Part shown: piece after piece, positions 43,785-54,639 of the stretch
How positions within the stretch are numbered: position 1 is the first letter of the stretch
Layout of the letters: every line of letters begins with the position of its first letter
Source of the DNA: Ariolimax columbianus
Taxonomy: Eukaryota > Mollusca > Gastropoda > Stylommatophora > Arionidae
DNA length: 64,000 bases
Assembly (NCBI GenBank): GCA_036924085.1
Contig: JAVGWX010000006.1
Location: 38,994,445 to 39,058,444 of the forward strand
Reading direction: 5' to 3'
Made by a program: the position numbers and the translations under genes
The notes under the pieces: generated by a model
Seen by the model: only the letters and a program-made list of their open reading frames with translations
The model's database searches: none
What the model was told of the DNA's origin: nothing

Positions 43785-44215
43785 CAAAGCAATTGTTATG
43801 AAGCAAGCATGGCCCTGGGTTCGTTAGAAAAAGTCGACATAGGCATTCAAACACGCATCCCACTGCTTAGGTAAACATCGGATGCCGTTAAAAAAAAATG
43901 ACTTGATTACTCATTTAACAATTTGGTCACTGAGGGCATGACGTCTGCGTCGAATCGTTGTCCCTTTAGAATTTTTTTTAAGGGTCTGAACAAATAAAAT
44001 TACATGGTGACATATCGAGACTGTAGGCTGGGTGTGGCAGAACTTTCCACTCATTACCTGCCACAAAGTACAATAGAAATTCATCACCCCCCGTATCAAG
44101 TGATTCAAACTCCACCCTCTTCACTTGACGATTCCATGTAAGACCCTGTTTGGCTATGTTGGACTGTGCCTTCCGCAGGTATGTCATATCTAGCCCCATT
44201 TTCTTGGCTTAATTT
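43785..44215 (-). pseudogene. mariner-like transposase, C-terminal remnant
   Basis: The minus strand encodes KVLPHPAYSLDMSPCNFI (about 44030), resembling the HPAYSPDLAPCDF block that carries an Asp of the mariner catalytic triad. A LKKNSKGTTI-like stretch follows, then, after stops, GIRCLPKQWDACLNAYVDFF (about 43850), the usual mariner C-terminal end. These transposases cut and paste DNA at TA sites. Stops and frame breaks show it is dead. Terminal inverted repeats were not found. Confidence 0.78.
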
Positions 44216-44282
44216 TTTTGTTCCAGTGGCTATTGTTGTCTCCTTCATTACATTTCATCCCTCACCATGTCCTGCCACTTTA

Positions 44283-44645
44283 TACCCATTATCGGGGTCA
44301 AGATGATGAGCAGCAAATGAGCTGCAGTGGTCAGCGACCCAGTAGCTGACTGCTAGCGCCAGTACCAGCGAACCAGAGTTGCCAAGACCCTTCTACACCT
44401 TCACGCGGTGATCCTGGATAACACGCTGCAGCAGGGCAGACTGGCTAAGGAGAAGGGATCGAAGAGGGAATGCTAACCCGGTACTCAAAAAATGCTTGCG
44501 GAAGTCGGATGTGTTGGACCGAAAGGTGCAAATATCGCAGCCAAGCTGTAAACTACGACACAATGCATTCCGTTCTCTGGAATACATTCTGCTACTTAAG
44601 CCCTTTCAGGGTTTGGTAGTGGGAGATTGAGAACGAACGAAGAAG
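44283..44645 (-). repeat. rep-B copy, full length
   Basis: Minus copy from gtcaagatgatgagcagc to gggagattgagaacgaac, close to 3388-3745. Confidence 0.83.
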
Positions 44646-44998
44646 AAGATATCCATTATCCTTTGTAGGTATTTGTTAACGAAGGACTGGGGTATTTGGT
44701 GTATGGACTTAATCGTTCTCCGTGTTTTGGCTCCAATCAGCACCCCGACTAGTCAATGACATTGAATATTCTAACTTTCATCAATTGCGGTGACAATATT
44801 CAAGAGACAACCATTGTTAGACATAAAGAAAGAGCGCTTCAATAGTCAAGGCAAGGTTATATTCAGAAAAGAGACTGTCATATACGTTTTTCGGCATTTG
44901 ACAATTAAGGTAATGCATGCCTGAGAAATGAATCCTTGTAAAATCACTTAAAACGAAACTTTCGGGTTACTGAAGGTCAATAGTAGTAAAGCATATAT
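44646..44998. other. No recognisable feature
   Basis: No gene or repeat identified. Confidence 0.3.
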
Positions 44999-44999
44999 T

Positions 45000-45165
45000 G
45001 ATGAAGGTTAAGATCGTACCAGGACACGGATACAAAAATATTTGTGTTTCTGCACAGGTGCGGTCTCTGAACCTTTATATGCGTTTACTGAGAATTGAAC
45101 CCACAACTTTTTGACAACAACACCAGTTTCTTATTCATTCAACCAGCTTGAGACAATGATAAAAC
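45000..45165 (-). mobile_element. SINE-H, possible tRNA-derived element
   Basis: On the minus strand a B-box-like GGGTTCAATTC (about 45090) follows an A-box-like agctggttgaatg (about 45150). The body then runs to cctggtacgatctta. Single copy here, so this rests on promoter-like boxes alone. Confidence 0.45.
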
Positions 45166-45269
45166 TAAGACTAGTCATCCGAAGAGCCATTAAAAAAAAC
45201 ACTCATAAAATGATCCATGAGGACAGAATGGAGAGACCAACACAAAGAATGCAAGCCAGAAAATGACAA

Positions 45270-45560
45270 CATAGACAAACTTGGCAGAGATGGGCAGACA
45301 AAGATCTTCACTCAGAACGGGACATTGCAAACCCAAGGCCCGCCTCCACAGAATGGGTCTTAGAGACACTGTCACTTGCGATTGAGATGTCCCCGAGCAA
45401 AAGCCAGAAATATCCTGCAGGACTGCTCCACTTATACAGACCAAAGAGAGGCAGTCTGGCGTGGGAAGCGACAATGCTCGAAAAGCTGTGATGAACAGGA
45501 GAAAACCTGAAACGCAGTCTCCTTCGTGAACCTCTCCAGGCTAGAAGCATAGAAGAAGAA
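45270..45560 (+). pseudogene. LINE-J C-terminal fragment
   Basis: It aligns with 31890-32165 (ggcagagatgggcagacaaa; aggcccgcctccacagaatg; agaccaaagagaggcagtct). Frames are broken by indels. Confidence 0.7.
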
Positions 45561-45624
45561 TAAAATGTATGTAAAAGAACTACTCTATGCTTCAACGCCC
45601 CTTCTTCAGGGAAGTGGAGACTAT

Positions 45625-45945
45625 ACAGACAAAACATACTGATCAGACAATGTTAGTCAGGGTCAGGTAAAATATAGTGTCTCACCTGTTTCAAGCAGGC
45701 ATCTGTAAAAACTGACTGTTTCAATGGCAGCCTGACTAACAAGGTGGAGGATCGACGTGATCCCCGCAGTAGTGAGCATCACTCAGATGAAGCCAAACAT
45801 AGCATACCTTCCTGGAGGACCCCGGTCCAACTTCAGCAGCACGCTCGAGATGGGTTGAAAGTTACTGCAACTCACCATTTAATGTCCTTTACAGGGCACA
45901 CAAAAGAGTAACCTTACTCAGTGTGGGCTTTCAACAACAACATCC
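45625..45945 (-). repeat. rep-C copy with one 37-bp unit
   Basis: It starts with a single diverged 37-bp unit (tactgatcagacaatgttag), then the rep-C body (ggatcgacgtgatccccgca; cacaaaagagtaacctt). Confidence 0.8.
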
Positions 45946-47090
45946 ATTCCCTCAAGGTGTTTAAAGGCAAAGACAAAGCCGCAAACTCAAGTCTTTTCGC
46001 TGCGGAAGACAAATACTCTAACGAATCTGCCAACCATATTGGTATACAAAAACAAACACTGAATGTACATTACGAATCCATGGTAGTTTATTGTATACAA
46101 TCAAATTCTTCAACTAATATTTTCCATCCATAGTACCACTCATATTCCACAGCACTCTAGTGCAGACAGACAACACACATCTTCATTCAATAGTGCAGTA
46201 CACACTTTAAATCACAATGTACATTTACGATCCACAGTACTCTAGTGTGGACACACTCACAATACACGTCTTCGATTTAAATTTCTTTAATGCACACTCA
46301 CAACATCCATCTACATTACACTAGCAAACTCACAATTACCCGACCTTTTGGATTCTACTCAAAGCAGTCAGTGCCAACTTCATCGTTCAAGGCAACAACA
46401 AACTGTCACAACTTGGCTTGGTGTGCGGCCACCCATTGCCCTGTGCCCAGATTTCCATTTCAACTTCAATCATTTTGTCTTATGTTGGCCTTCCTTTCAC
46501 CAATTTTCTGGTGTCCATAACACAAACTCACAAAGCATGTCTTTCATCTATACAACTCTGGTGCACACATTTAAACTAACATCCTTCCTCCCTGCTTTGC
46601 TTACAAAAGCACAAGATCACCACTGTAGATGGCTACATCTTTCAACACAGCACTTTGTGTACTCTCCCAGTGGTGGCTTCTACATTCATTTTTTTAACAT
46701 AATGAGGTTGCTAGCCTTCATTTACAACCCACTTTTATCACCTTTTACAACATGCATGTGGGTGCAGTGGTTCTAATCTTTCCTTCCTACTAAGGGCACA
46801 AGGATCCACAAGGGAATAGACTCATATTGCACAACTTCAATCCATAGTATTCCGGTTCACACACTCAAACTCACTTCCTCATTGTTTAATCTCAATCATC
46901 TATTGTTTAAATGATAAAACAAACCAAAAAAAAACAGGCAAAATGCTACACACTGAAAAGTTATAAAGCATATTGTCATATATGCACTTCTTAAAAAAAA
47001 GTGTTTCTCAAACTGTTTGTGTTCATTAACAATTTTGAAATTTTCTTTAACTTGCCTCACATTTATCTGACATCAAAATCAAATTCAATC
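45946..47090. other. Unrecognised, AC-rich, possibly decayed tandem repeat
   Basis: 46130-46330 holds loosely repeated text (ctagtgcagaca, ctctagtgtggaca, cacactcacaa) with spacing of very roughly 70-100 bp. The 142-codon frame at 46348-46776 has no recognisable domain. No confident feature. Confidence 0.35.
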
Positions 47091-47091
47091 A

Positions 47092-47660
47092 AAATCCTAC
47101 TACTGCATTTGTTGAAGTATAGGTACACCACTGCATTTGTTGAAGTTTAGGTCCAACACCGGATTTGTTGAAGTATTGGTCTAACTGCATTTGTTGAAGT
47201 ATAGGTACAACACTGCATTTGTTGAAGTATTGGTCTAACTGCATTTGTTGAAGTATAGGTACACCACTGCATTTGTTGAAGTATAGGTACACCACTGCAT
47301 TTGTTGAAGTATAGGTACACCACTGCATTTGTTGAAGTTTAGGTCCAACACCGGATTTGTTGAAGTATTGGTCTAACTGCATTTGTTGAAGTATAGGTAC
47401 AACACTGCATTTGTTGAAGTATAGGTACACCACTGCATTTGTTGAAGTTTAGGTCCAACACCGGATTTGTTGAAGTATTGGTCTAACTGCATTTGTTGAA
47501 GTATAGGTACAACACTGCATTTGTTGAAGTATAGGTACAACACTGCATTTGTTGAAGTATAGGTACAAATTTGTTGAAGTATAGACCTAGCACTGAATTT
47601 CTTGAAGTATAGACCCAACACTGCATTTGTTGAAGTGTAGGTCCAACACTGCATTTGTTT
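47092..47660. repeat. 28-bp minisatellite
   Basis: About 20 units of ctgcatttgttgaagtatag plus gtacacca, with regular variants (gtttaggtccaacaccgg, ttggtctaa). Blocks of five to seven units recur in the same order (47110-47210 and 47310-47420), a higher-order pattern. Frames on the minus strand (LQQMQ repeats) are artefacts. Confidence 0.95.
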
Positions 47661-47846
47661 TACCCTAATCAGCTTTTAGGAAAGCCCAATTCCAGTTACT
47701 TATAGTGTTGTTTTATAGTTACGGTTTTTATATGTTTCCAGCTCTGTCACGTAAAACGCTCTATAATTGCCTCTTATGTGATGTAAACAAAGAAACAGCA
47801 GCAGCATTATGTTTGTTTCATTAACCACTCAGGTGTGTAGCTTGCA

Positions 47847-47847
<1 letters not shown>

Positions 47848-47882
<35 letters not shown>

Positions 47883-47905
47883 TGTATATGTATATTTATA
47901 TAGTG
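47848..47905. repeat. (TATG)n / (TA)n microsatellite
   Basis: tatgtatgtatg tetranucleotide run with flanking ta-rich sequence. Confidence 0.95.
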
Positions 47906-47929
47906 AGACAGAAAGAGAGAGATTCTCTG

Positions 47930-48172
47930 TTGGATAGGACACACATTACAGAAAACAGCCGATACTATTACACAACTCTCTCTGTTCTGGAATACCCAAG
48001 GCAAGAGAAGTACGGGCAGACCTAAACCCTCAAGAATAAGTGAGCTTGTGTAGAAAATAAAGGCAACAGCAAAGATGTGGACAGAAATGGAAAGGATGGC
48101 ACTGGACAGGAAAATTAGCGTGCATTTGTTGAAGACATGTTCCTCAGGGAGCTGAAGATTTGGATGATGATG
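47930..48172 (+). pseudogene. LINE-K C-terminal end
   Basis: The plus strand encodes GHTLQKTADTITQLSLFWNT followed by QGKRSTGRPKPSR and, after a stop, an ERMALDRK-type end. This matches a LINE tail pattern (GHTLRK...QGKR.RGRP) that is also present, decayed, in the fold-back arms at 27.5 kb. Only the last 70-80 residues remain. Confidence 0.68.
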
Positions 48173-48287
48173 ATTGATAGCTTTTGCTGTAGTTTTAAAA
48201 AGAAAATAAACACTTTAATTTGAAGTAAAGTAAAGGTTTGTTCCACTACTGTCAGGGAATGAAGTTGTTAGAGACTTCAGCATACTA

Positions 48288-48535
48288 AGCCACAGCCTGA
48301 ATGAGGTATAGTGGCCAATTCCTTTCCTCCCTTAGTCATATGCCAGGTACTCATTTACAGCTGGGTTGACTCAAAGTGGGAACCCTGGAAAAATGCTGCT
48401 ATAGTGTAGTCTGGCTAAGAGAATAGAAATCCGAAAGGGAAGGCAAACCCTGTCCCCCCTAAAAAAATTGAACCAGGTGTGTTGACTAAAAGCCTTGCAG
48501 TAAACTACGACACAACATCCTTTTCAGGACAAACA
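48288..48535 (-). repeat. rep-B' copy
   Basis: Order and spacing as in other B' copies (cactgtcagggaatgaag-like start; agtaaactacgacacaac end). Confidence 0.6.
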
Positions 48536-49155
48536 CAAATGAAGATTTCAAGTAATTAGAGAAATTATTTTCTATGCCATTCTTGATTGTTTGTAAATAA
48601 ATTAGTATTTCAAATGTTAAAAGTTGCTACTTTGATCTCACTGAGTATTTTTCTCAACAAAATAATTAAGAACAATACAGTACAAGCAGAAAATGTAGAA
48701 GTGTGTCAAACAATACAATAGTCACACAAATGTGTTCATATAGAACAGGGTGGTCCAACTTCTTCAAGACCCAACACCAGATAAACCAATAAGGTAAAGT
48801 CTGTGGGTCATTCATGGGAAAAAAAACGTATATATACAAAATCTCTTTATTGTGAAAGTTAACAACCGATATCTCATGTGATTTCGTTGCTGTCTTGAAA
48901 CTATCCCCCATGTAGACATTGAGGACTCTTACTGGGGACGGAGGAAAGAATATGGCCCCTAAATCTGCCAATGCATATCATAAAAGGTGATTGCAGAGGG
49001 TTGTGCATGTGGATTTCAACCTTATCATGTAAAATAAATTGCTAGATACTACCACTGCACGAGCAAAAAAGTGCTTTGGCACAGGTTTTCTGTAAGGTGC
49101 CATCAACAATGATGACTGAATGCATCATAAAGAATGAAATAGAGATGAAAAAGAA
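48536..49155. other. Unrecognised; possible hAT-type end
   Basis: cagggtggtccaacttcttc (about 48747) resembles some hAT terminal repeats, but no partner is seen. 49070-49100 shares weak text with 21990. Confidence 0.25.
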
Positions 49156-49159
49156 GTTG

Positions 49160-49212
49160 AAACTCATCATGTACCATGTCCTTTGCAGAACATCGCTCTC
49201 ATCAGAGCCGCT
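49160..49212 (-). mobile_element. LINE-T 3' tail fragment
   Basis: The reverse complement reads agcgatgttctgcaaaggac then atggtacatgatgag, the LINE-T terminus. SINE-A copy 4 is inserted immediately beside it. Confidence 0.6.
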
Positions 49213-49455
49213 GGGGACGGCGTGGGCTAGTGGTTAATTGGTACAGCTCACAATCAGAAGGTACTGGGTTCGGTCCCCATCACAACACCGGCCGTTACCC
49301 CGAGGAAGCAAACCCTTAGAAAATGCAGGAGGAAGCAGACCTTTACATAAAATGCAAGCTGAAGTTGGATGAACTGGACCAACAGGCGCAAAATAAAAAC
49401 CACAGTGCAACGCACACTTCCTTGGGTATTAGAGAAATGAGGCGAACGCAATAAA
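49213..49455 (+). mobile_element. SINE-A copy 4, full length
   Basis: ggggacggcgtgggctagtg head, B box GGTTCGGTCC, standard body and short A-rich tail. A target-site duplication is not clear. Confidence 0.88.
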
Positions 49456-49868
49456 AAATTTATTTTAAAACTAGATCTTTTGTCAGTTCTTCTGCCTCTT
49501 GTCATTTTCAGAACACCTATAATGTCTTGTATCCATAATTCTCTTCGGTCTGCCTGAGCCTTGTTTTCAAGGTACGACACCCTCCAGTATAATTTTTTCT
49601 AAACCATTGTGGCAAAGTAGTTTAGTTTCCAAGACATAATGCTGTTTATTAACCAGCTCCCTTAGACTGTATATTTTTTTCTTGTTTCATTGTCCTTGGT
49701 ATTTTCCTGTAGTATTTTAGCTTGAAGGATTCCATTTTTTTCTTTAGTGTTTGTATACATTACCATAGAGAAGACGCATGTCCTCAGAATTTGTATTTCT
49801 GTTTGCTTATTAGTGTTTTACCATGTGTTATTCATTTTCTTTAACGTCTGCCTTGCTGTGGCCATTCT
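49456..49868. other. Unrecognised, possible decayed LINE
   Basis: The minus frame at 49254-49580 contains Arg-rich text (MTRGRRTDKRSS) that might be LINE-derived. Not conclusive. Confidence 0.3.
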
Positions 49869-49869
49869 T

Positions 49870-50055
49870 CTTAACTCAACCTACTTAACATCTTCATACT
49901 AGTGCAGAAGACTCTACAGAGTCTGTATACAACCAGTTACTTGGAGGGTGGTTTTTACAGGTGTGCGAGTCCATCTTAATAGTCTTAAACACTAGAGCCA
50001 AGTAGACCCACAGCCAGTTAGGCGCCATCTATAGTTGCTCTTAACAAACCACAAG
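49870..50055 (-). mobile_element. rep-E with CR1-like LINE tail
   Basis: It shows the same junction as at 3112 and 53505: reversed LINE-C tail (acagagtctgtatacaacca), gttacttggagggtggtt, then rep-E body (gcgagtccatcttaatag; aggcgccatctatagttgct). Confidence 0.7.
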
Positions 50056-50059
50056 TACC

Positions 50060-50310
50060 TCAGGTAGATTTTAAATTTGAATATTTGTTTGGGCCATTAA
50101 GCCTGCTCTTTTCAATTTCTAACTGCCAAGGAAATTTGTAACATCCTCGGCACTGAACACGGGAGTCCGATCTCACTACCCAGAGATCAGGGAAATTTTT
50201 ACTGGAAAATCCATGTAAACAAAAATCCAGGTCCCACACTGTGATTCGAACACGCAACCTCCCGTACCCGAAGTGGACACCTTACCTAGAGACCACTTCT
50301 TCTGACTTCC
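50060..50310 (-). mobile_element. SINE-I, tRNA-like head
   Basis: The minus strand carries gtggtctctaggtaagg (A-box-like, about 50290), then GTGTTCGAATCACA (B-box-like, about 50245) and a body with ttttccagtaaaaatttccc. It directly abuts the rep-E element at 49870-50055, so both may be parts of one composite short element. Confidence 0.6.
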
Positions 50311-51074
50311 TTTTGGCACTCTCCACTGTTGCTTATAATGGAGCTAAAATATTAAAAACTTGCGATAGTTCCTAAACTAAGGAGACTATATCAGAATGAG
50401 CAATTTCAATTATAACTGCTGGCAATGGACACATACTTTTTTTGTGTCTGTCATTTTGATCAAAAATGTATTCATGTTATTTTTCCTTTTTATTACCAGG
50501 GAGGCGATTGGAGCTTCCTATTTCATTGTATAATGAATTGTGTCTCTACCTATGGCAGTCTATCTCAGGTATTTTATTCTCTTATCTAGGTTTCCGAAGA
50601 GTAATTAAATAAATATGTTTTGTATCAGCAAATACCTTTCTTAAAACAATAATTGCTGCATTTATTCCCATCGCAGGGATCTGCCTAGAGTATTATAGAG
50701 CAGATGAATAATGAATGCCTACTCTTGCAGTTGCAAATGCAGTGTGAAAGCTAGAAATTTCACACCAAATAGAGAAAACCTATGCCTTGCTGGTATTTTA
50801 AAAGGGCACCTATTTGACCAGGAGACCAGTATTAAAATGGCCCTTGACACATACTCTTAATGTAGGCCCTACGTGGACTGTGGTTTAACCACGCCGATTG
50901 GCATAAAATTCCATGCCCTATATCAGAAATGCAAAACTTCATTCTTATTCTTTAACAAAACATGTTTGACAGTTTCAGACATCAAAACTATATATATATA
51001 TATATAAAACAAGGCAGGGGTAGGTCAAGAAAATGATTGCACTAAAATATCCAGGAATGCCTGGGTATGACTGT
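50311..51074. other. No recognisable gene
   Basis: AT-rich. A (ta)n run lies at about 50990-51006. Around 50690-50760 there is weak similarity to 54115-54190 (gtgtgaaagctag). Confidence 0.35.
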
Positions 51075-51205
51075 CGTGGAGGCTGGTGTTTTGGCAGGTG
51101 AAAGAGTTTCTTTCAGACAGACTGTGATGGGAGCAACGTTTCTATAAAGGACATGCTACATGATGATGATATATAACATATATATATATATATATATATA
51201 ATAGC
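51075..51205 (+). mobile_element. LINE-T 3' end and (TA)n
   Basis: ttctttcagacagactgtga, then gcaacgtttctataaaggac and atgatgatga: the LINE-T terminus. A (ta)n run follows. Confidence 0.6.
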
Positions 51206-51224
51206 TTTCCATCGTTGTCTATGA

Positions 51225-51545
51225 AGAACGCCGACATTATCCTTGCCCCAGATTTCCATGTTTGGTGTGGGTGCGCATGTGGCTGAATAGGCCAATGCGA
51301 GCACAAAAATATCTGCTGCATAACGGGCACACGAGGTCAGTAGAAGGTGATGGTGTTCCTGCTGTTTGTGATTTCAGGGTCTTGTGTTTGCTCTGGGCTT
51401 TCACAACATGGTGGTCTTTGCTGCTAACTACACCCACTTTGACTGCGCTTCTCCAGTCAGATCTGTTTTGCACAAGACATTCCTAGGTGGTGATATCTAT
51501 CTGGCAACTTTTCAGTGAGTCCCTCAGACTGTCTTTAAAACTGTT
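51225..51545 (-). pseudogene. LINE-R C-terminal fragment with C2H2 finger
   Basis: The minus strand reads SLRDSLKSCQIDITT (about 51500), NRSDWRSAVKVGV, then VCPLCSRYFCARIGLFSHMR with a following HTKHG. The Cys-x2-Cys and His spacing fit a classical zinc finger at the very end of a LINE protein. The 78-codon part (51237-51473) is open. The rest of the LINE is missing; a 27-bp array starts where the LINE sequence ends. Confidence 0.75.
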
Positions 51546-51815
51546 GGATGGACTGGAAAGGGTTAAGCTGTTGGTTGGACTGGAAAGCGTTAAACCGTTG
51601 GCTGAACTGAAAAGGGTTTAATTGCTGGTAGACCAAAAAGGGTTAAACTGTTGGTTGGATTGAAAAGGGTTAAACTGTTGATTGGAAAGGGTTATATTGC
51701 TGTCTAGACTGAAAAGGGTTAAACTGTTGGTTGGACTGGAAAGGGTTATATTGCTATCTAGACTGAAAAGGGTTAAACTGTTGGTTGGACTGAAAAAGGT
51801 TAACAAAAGAGAGAA
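51546..51815. repeat. 27-bp minisatellite
   Basis: About ten units of ggactgaaaagggttaaact plus gttggtt, with a longer variant containing atattgctatctagac. Confidence 0.92.
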
Positions 51816-52344
51816 GCTGGTAGACTGCTTAACATCATGGTATGGAAGAGAACAACAGAATTGATAGTCATTGAAGCAAGGAGAGTCATGATCATCAATA
51901 CCAATCAAGAAGAAGAAACATTCTTGTATCTGAACACATTTATTAGCATCCTGTAATAGTAAATGACAAAATGCTGTCAGCTTTACAGATGGACAAAAAC
52001 GAACAAACATACACGCATATATACATATATAAATAATCATCATTATAAGAGTACATACAAGCATCAATAAACACTGTTAGTTATTTATGTAAAAAAAAAA
52101 AAAAACAATACATATAAATTATACAGAACATTGCCCATGATTTTTGATTTATAAATACTAAATTAAAACAACAGTACTTGGAAAGCAGTTTGTCACAGAA
52201 ACAAATTTTGATGAATGATCTGGTAAGTGTTGATCGTAAGAAATTATTTAAGTTGAAAACATGGAAATATATGTAAGAAAACTGTCTGAAAAATGAGGTA
52301 GGGTTCAAAAGTCTGGCATCAATTTCCTAGCTAAAATTACACAT
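51816..52344. other. No recognisable gene
   Basis: AT-rich with a poly(A) run at about 52092. Confidence 0.35.
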
Positions 52345-52690
52345 TTTGGCTTGACTTCGTTCGTTCTCAATCTCCCGCTACCAAACCCTGAAAGGACTTA
52401 AGTAGCAGAATGTAGTCCAGAGAACGGAATGCGTTGTGTCATAGTTTACAGCTTGACTGCGATATTTGCACCTTTCGGTCCAACACATCCGACTTCAGCA
52501 AGCATTTTTTGAGTACAGGGTTAGCATTCCCTCTTTGATCCCTTCTCCTTAGCCAGTCTGTCCTGCTGCAGCTTTTTATCCAGGATCACCGTGTGGAGGT
52601 GTAGAAGGGTCTTGGCAGCTCTGGTTCGCTGGCCCTGATGCTAGCAGTGAGCTATGGGTCGCTGACCACTGCAGTTTATGCGCTGCCAAA
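52345..52690 (+). repeat. rep-B copy, full length
   Basis: From ggcttgacttcgttcgttct to gtttatgcgctgcc. One of the best-preserved copies. Confidence 0.85.
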
Positions 52691-52849
52691 TTACACATTT
52701 TAAAATACAGTTGTAGCATTCAGATTCTTCTTCACTGCAACGTAACCCAAAAACAAAAAATTTCAACATGTCCGGTAACTTTTTCACTCCTCTTCTACCC
52801 CTGTGTGTAGAGGTTTTTTTGGTATATATTTGCAACCTTCGTTCTTCTT

Positions 52850-53150
52850 CTACGTTCATCCTGGAAAGTACATTGTGTCATAGTTTACGGCGGGGCTGCA
52901 ATATCTACGCCTTTCGATCCGACACATCCAATTTCAGAAGGCTTTTTTTTAGTACCAGGTCTGCCTTCCTACTGTGATTCTTATCCCTCGGCCAGACTAC
53001 ACTAGTGTCTAGTGCAGCCTGTTTCCAGGGTTGCCATGTGTATGGTGGAGGCAGAATAGTGTATATTTCAGCTATGCTTCATTGACCCTAATGCAAGCAG
53101 CCAGTTATGAGTCGCTGACTGCTGTCAGCTCATTCACTGCTCATATTTGC
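52850..53150 (+). repeat. rep-B' copy
   Basis: acgttcatcctggaaagtac start, tttacggcggggctgcaat, gcagcctgtttccagggttg and gagtcgctgactgctgtcag. This is the plus-strand form of the B' variant. Confidence 0.75.
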
Positions 53151-53504
53151 AATTGAGTGTACTGACAAATATGTGTTTGAACTGTTATGTCTTTGCATGA
53201 TGAAGGAGCCATCTCCTTTTTTAACCTTCATACAGGCCATTACTTGGCAGGAATTTCATTACCTTTAGAATGTATGCCTGAACAGTGGCTAACAGCCTGT
53301 TATTTTAGATTTTCAACTGCCAAGGGCCCATTTACATATGCAGTGTGTGCACAGAACATTCAGGTTTATTGCCCATTTCTGAAAGGGCTTGTGGCAGATC
53401 TCATCTTCCTTGAGATCAGTAGATGCTTTAAACTTGCAGGATTCCAACACCCATCATTTTGTGCTTTTGATTCTTGAGAAATGAGTGCTATAATGAATCC
53501 TGTC
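53151..53504 (+). other. Unrecognised 96-codon open frame
   Basis: A plus frame at 53187-53477 encodes 96 residues with several Cys and aromatic residues and no recognised motif. No repeat match is seen in the window, and no splice or promoter evidence supports a gene. Confidence 0.2.
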
Positions 53505-53757
53505 CTGAAAAACAAGAATAGCACCCCTGCGTCACAGAGAGCATGTCGTAAGAGGGGACTGTGTGATATGGCATAAATCTGGCCATGGTTTGCTAAAAGC
53601 AGTACAAAAGTGCACCTAACAGGCTGCAGGCCTACTTTGCTCTAGTCTTTGAGTCTATTAAGATGGACTTGCACATCGGTTAACCACCCTCCAAGAAACT
53701 GGTTGTATACAGACTCTGCAGTCTTCTAAACCAGTATAAAGACGTTTAGTTAAATGA
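53505..53757 (+). mobile_element. rep-E with CR1-like LINE tail, best copy
   Basis: The body (ggccatggtttgctaaaagc; ttgagtctattaagatggac) leads to cacatcggttaaccaccctc, then directly to the LINE-C tail (gaaactggttgtatacagac; aaaccagtataaagacgttt; agttaa). Confidence 0.75.
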
Positions 53758-53799
53758 CAGGTTATCATTTATTTTTATGTTTGATTATCAATATTCAAA

Positions 53800-53950
53800 G
53801 GGGAACTGAGACGCTGGTCCGGTTAGGCACAACATATTGATATCAGTATGCTCAGGATGTGAGAAAAGCTACTACAACCTGTCACTTAACACCTTTTACA
53901 GGGCGCACAAAAGAGTAAACTAAACTCATTGTGGGCATTAAACAACATCA
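53800..53950 (-). repeat. rep-C fragment
   Basis: Minus rep-C pieces: gatgtgagaaaagctact, cagggcgcacaaaagagta and actcattgtgggcatt. Middle part deleted. Confidence 0.7.
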
Positions 53951-54039
53951 ATATTTGATCAGCATTATTCAATAGTTTCAGTGTTTTAATCAAAACGAAT
54001 GTTACATCTTTTCTATTTTAGGTATCGTTTGACTCTTTT

Positions 54040-54110
54040 GGGTCACCCTGTATTACACATTTATTCCCCTTATAAACTTGGTGACCTGTCTCCAGCACAA
54101 TTCCTATTTT
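54040..54110 (+). repeat. Isolated 77-bp unit
   Basis: It resembles units at 29521-29941 (ccttataaacttggtgacct; tgtctccag). Confidence 0.5.
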
Positions 54111-54639
54111 TGTAGTCCGCTGGAGAATGTATAGGACTGAAGAATAAAGGATGACTGTACAGTGTGAAAGCTAGGTTTGTATTTCCCACCTGTGAGCATG
54201 CCAGTCCTCCATGTTTGGTAAGTTAAAACCGTTTAAAAAAAACTTCTATAGAAACTTCAATGAATGCCAAACAATCAAAAGAATAGGCGGAGAGCATTCA
54301 CTGAAGCCCCAAACTGAAGAAGGATTAATCTATATCTTCGTCTTTGTCACCTTGGAGTGCAATAGATCATTGTCCAATACATTCTAATAGCCCTGTCCTG
54401 TGAAATTTTCTCCAGTTCTTTCCAGCTTCTTCTAATTTTCCTTATTTTGGTCTCTAGGTGTCTTTTCCTTATGTGTTCTTTAGCCTTTGCCTTTTTTTCC
54501 AGATGGTTTCAATACATAGGTTGTCTGGTGATACTTGCTTGGGCTTTTGCAGTGTGTGATCTATTCAAATCCACCTACCTGAAGGATTAATACAAACCAA
54601 GTATGAATAGTGATGAGATGTATTAGAAGACTACTAAAT
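54111..54639. other. No recognisable gene
   Basis: No repeat or coding signal beyond weak text shared with 50690-50760. Confidence 0.35.

Noticed and set aside
46348..46776. 142-codon plus frame in AC-rich sequence
   Set aside because: No domain, no repeat-free codon pattern and low-complexity surroundings. Most likely chance.
52768..53477. Small protein genes at 52768-52977 and 53187-53477
   Set aside because: The first crosses into a rep-B' copy. The second has no motif, splice or promoter support.
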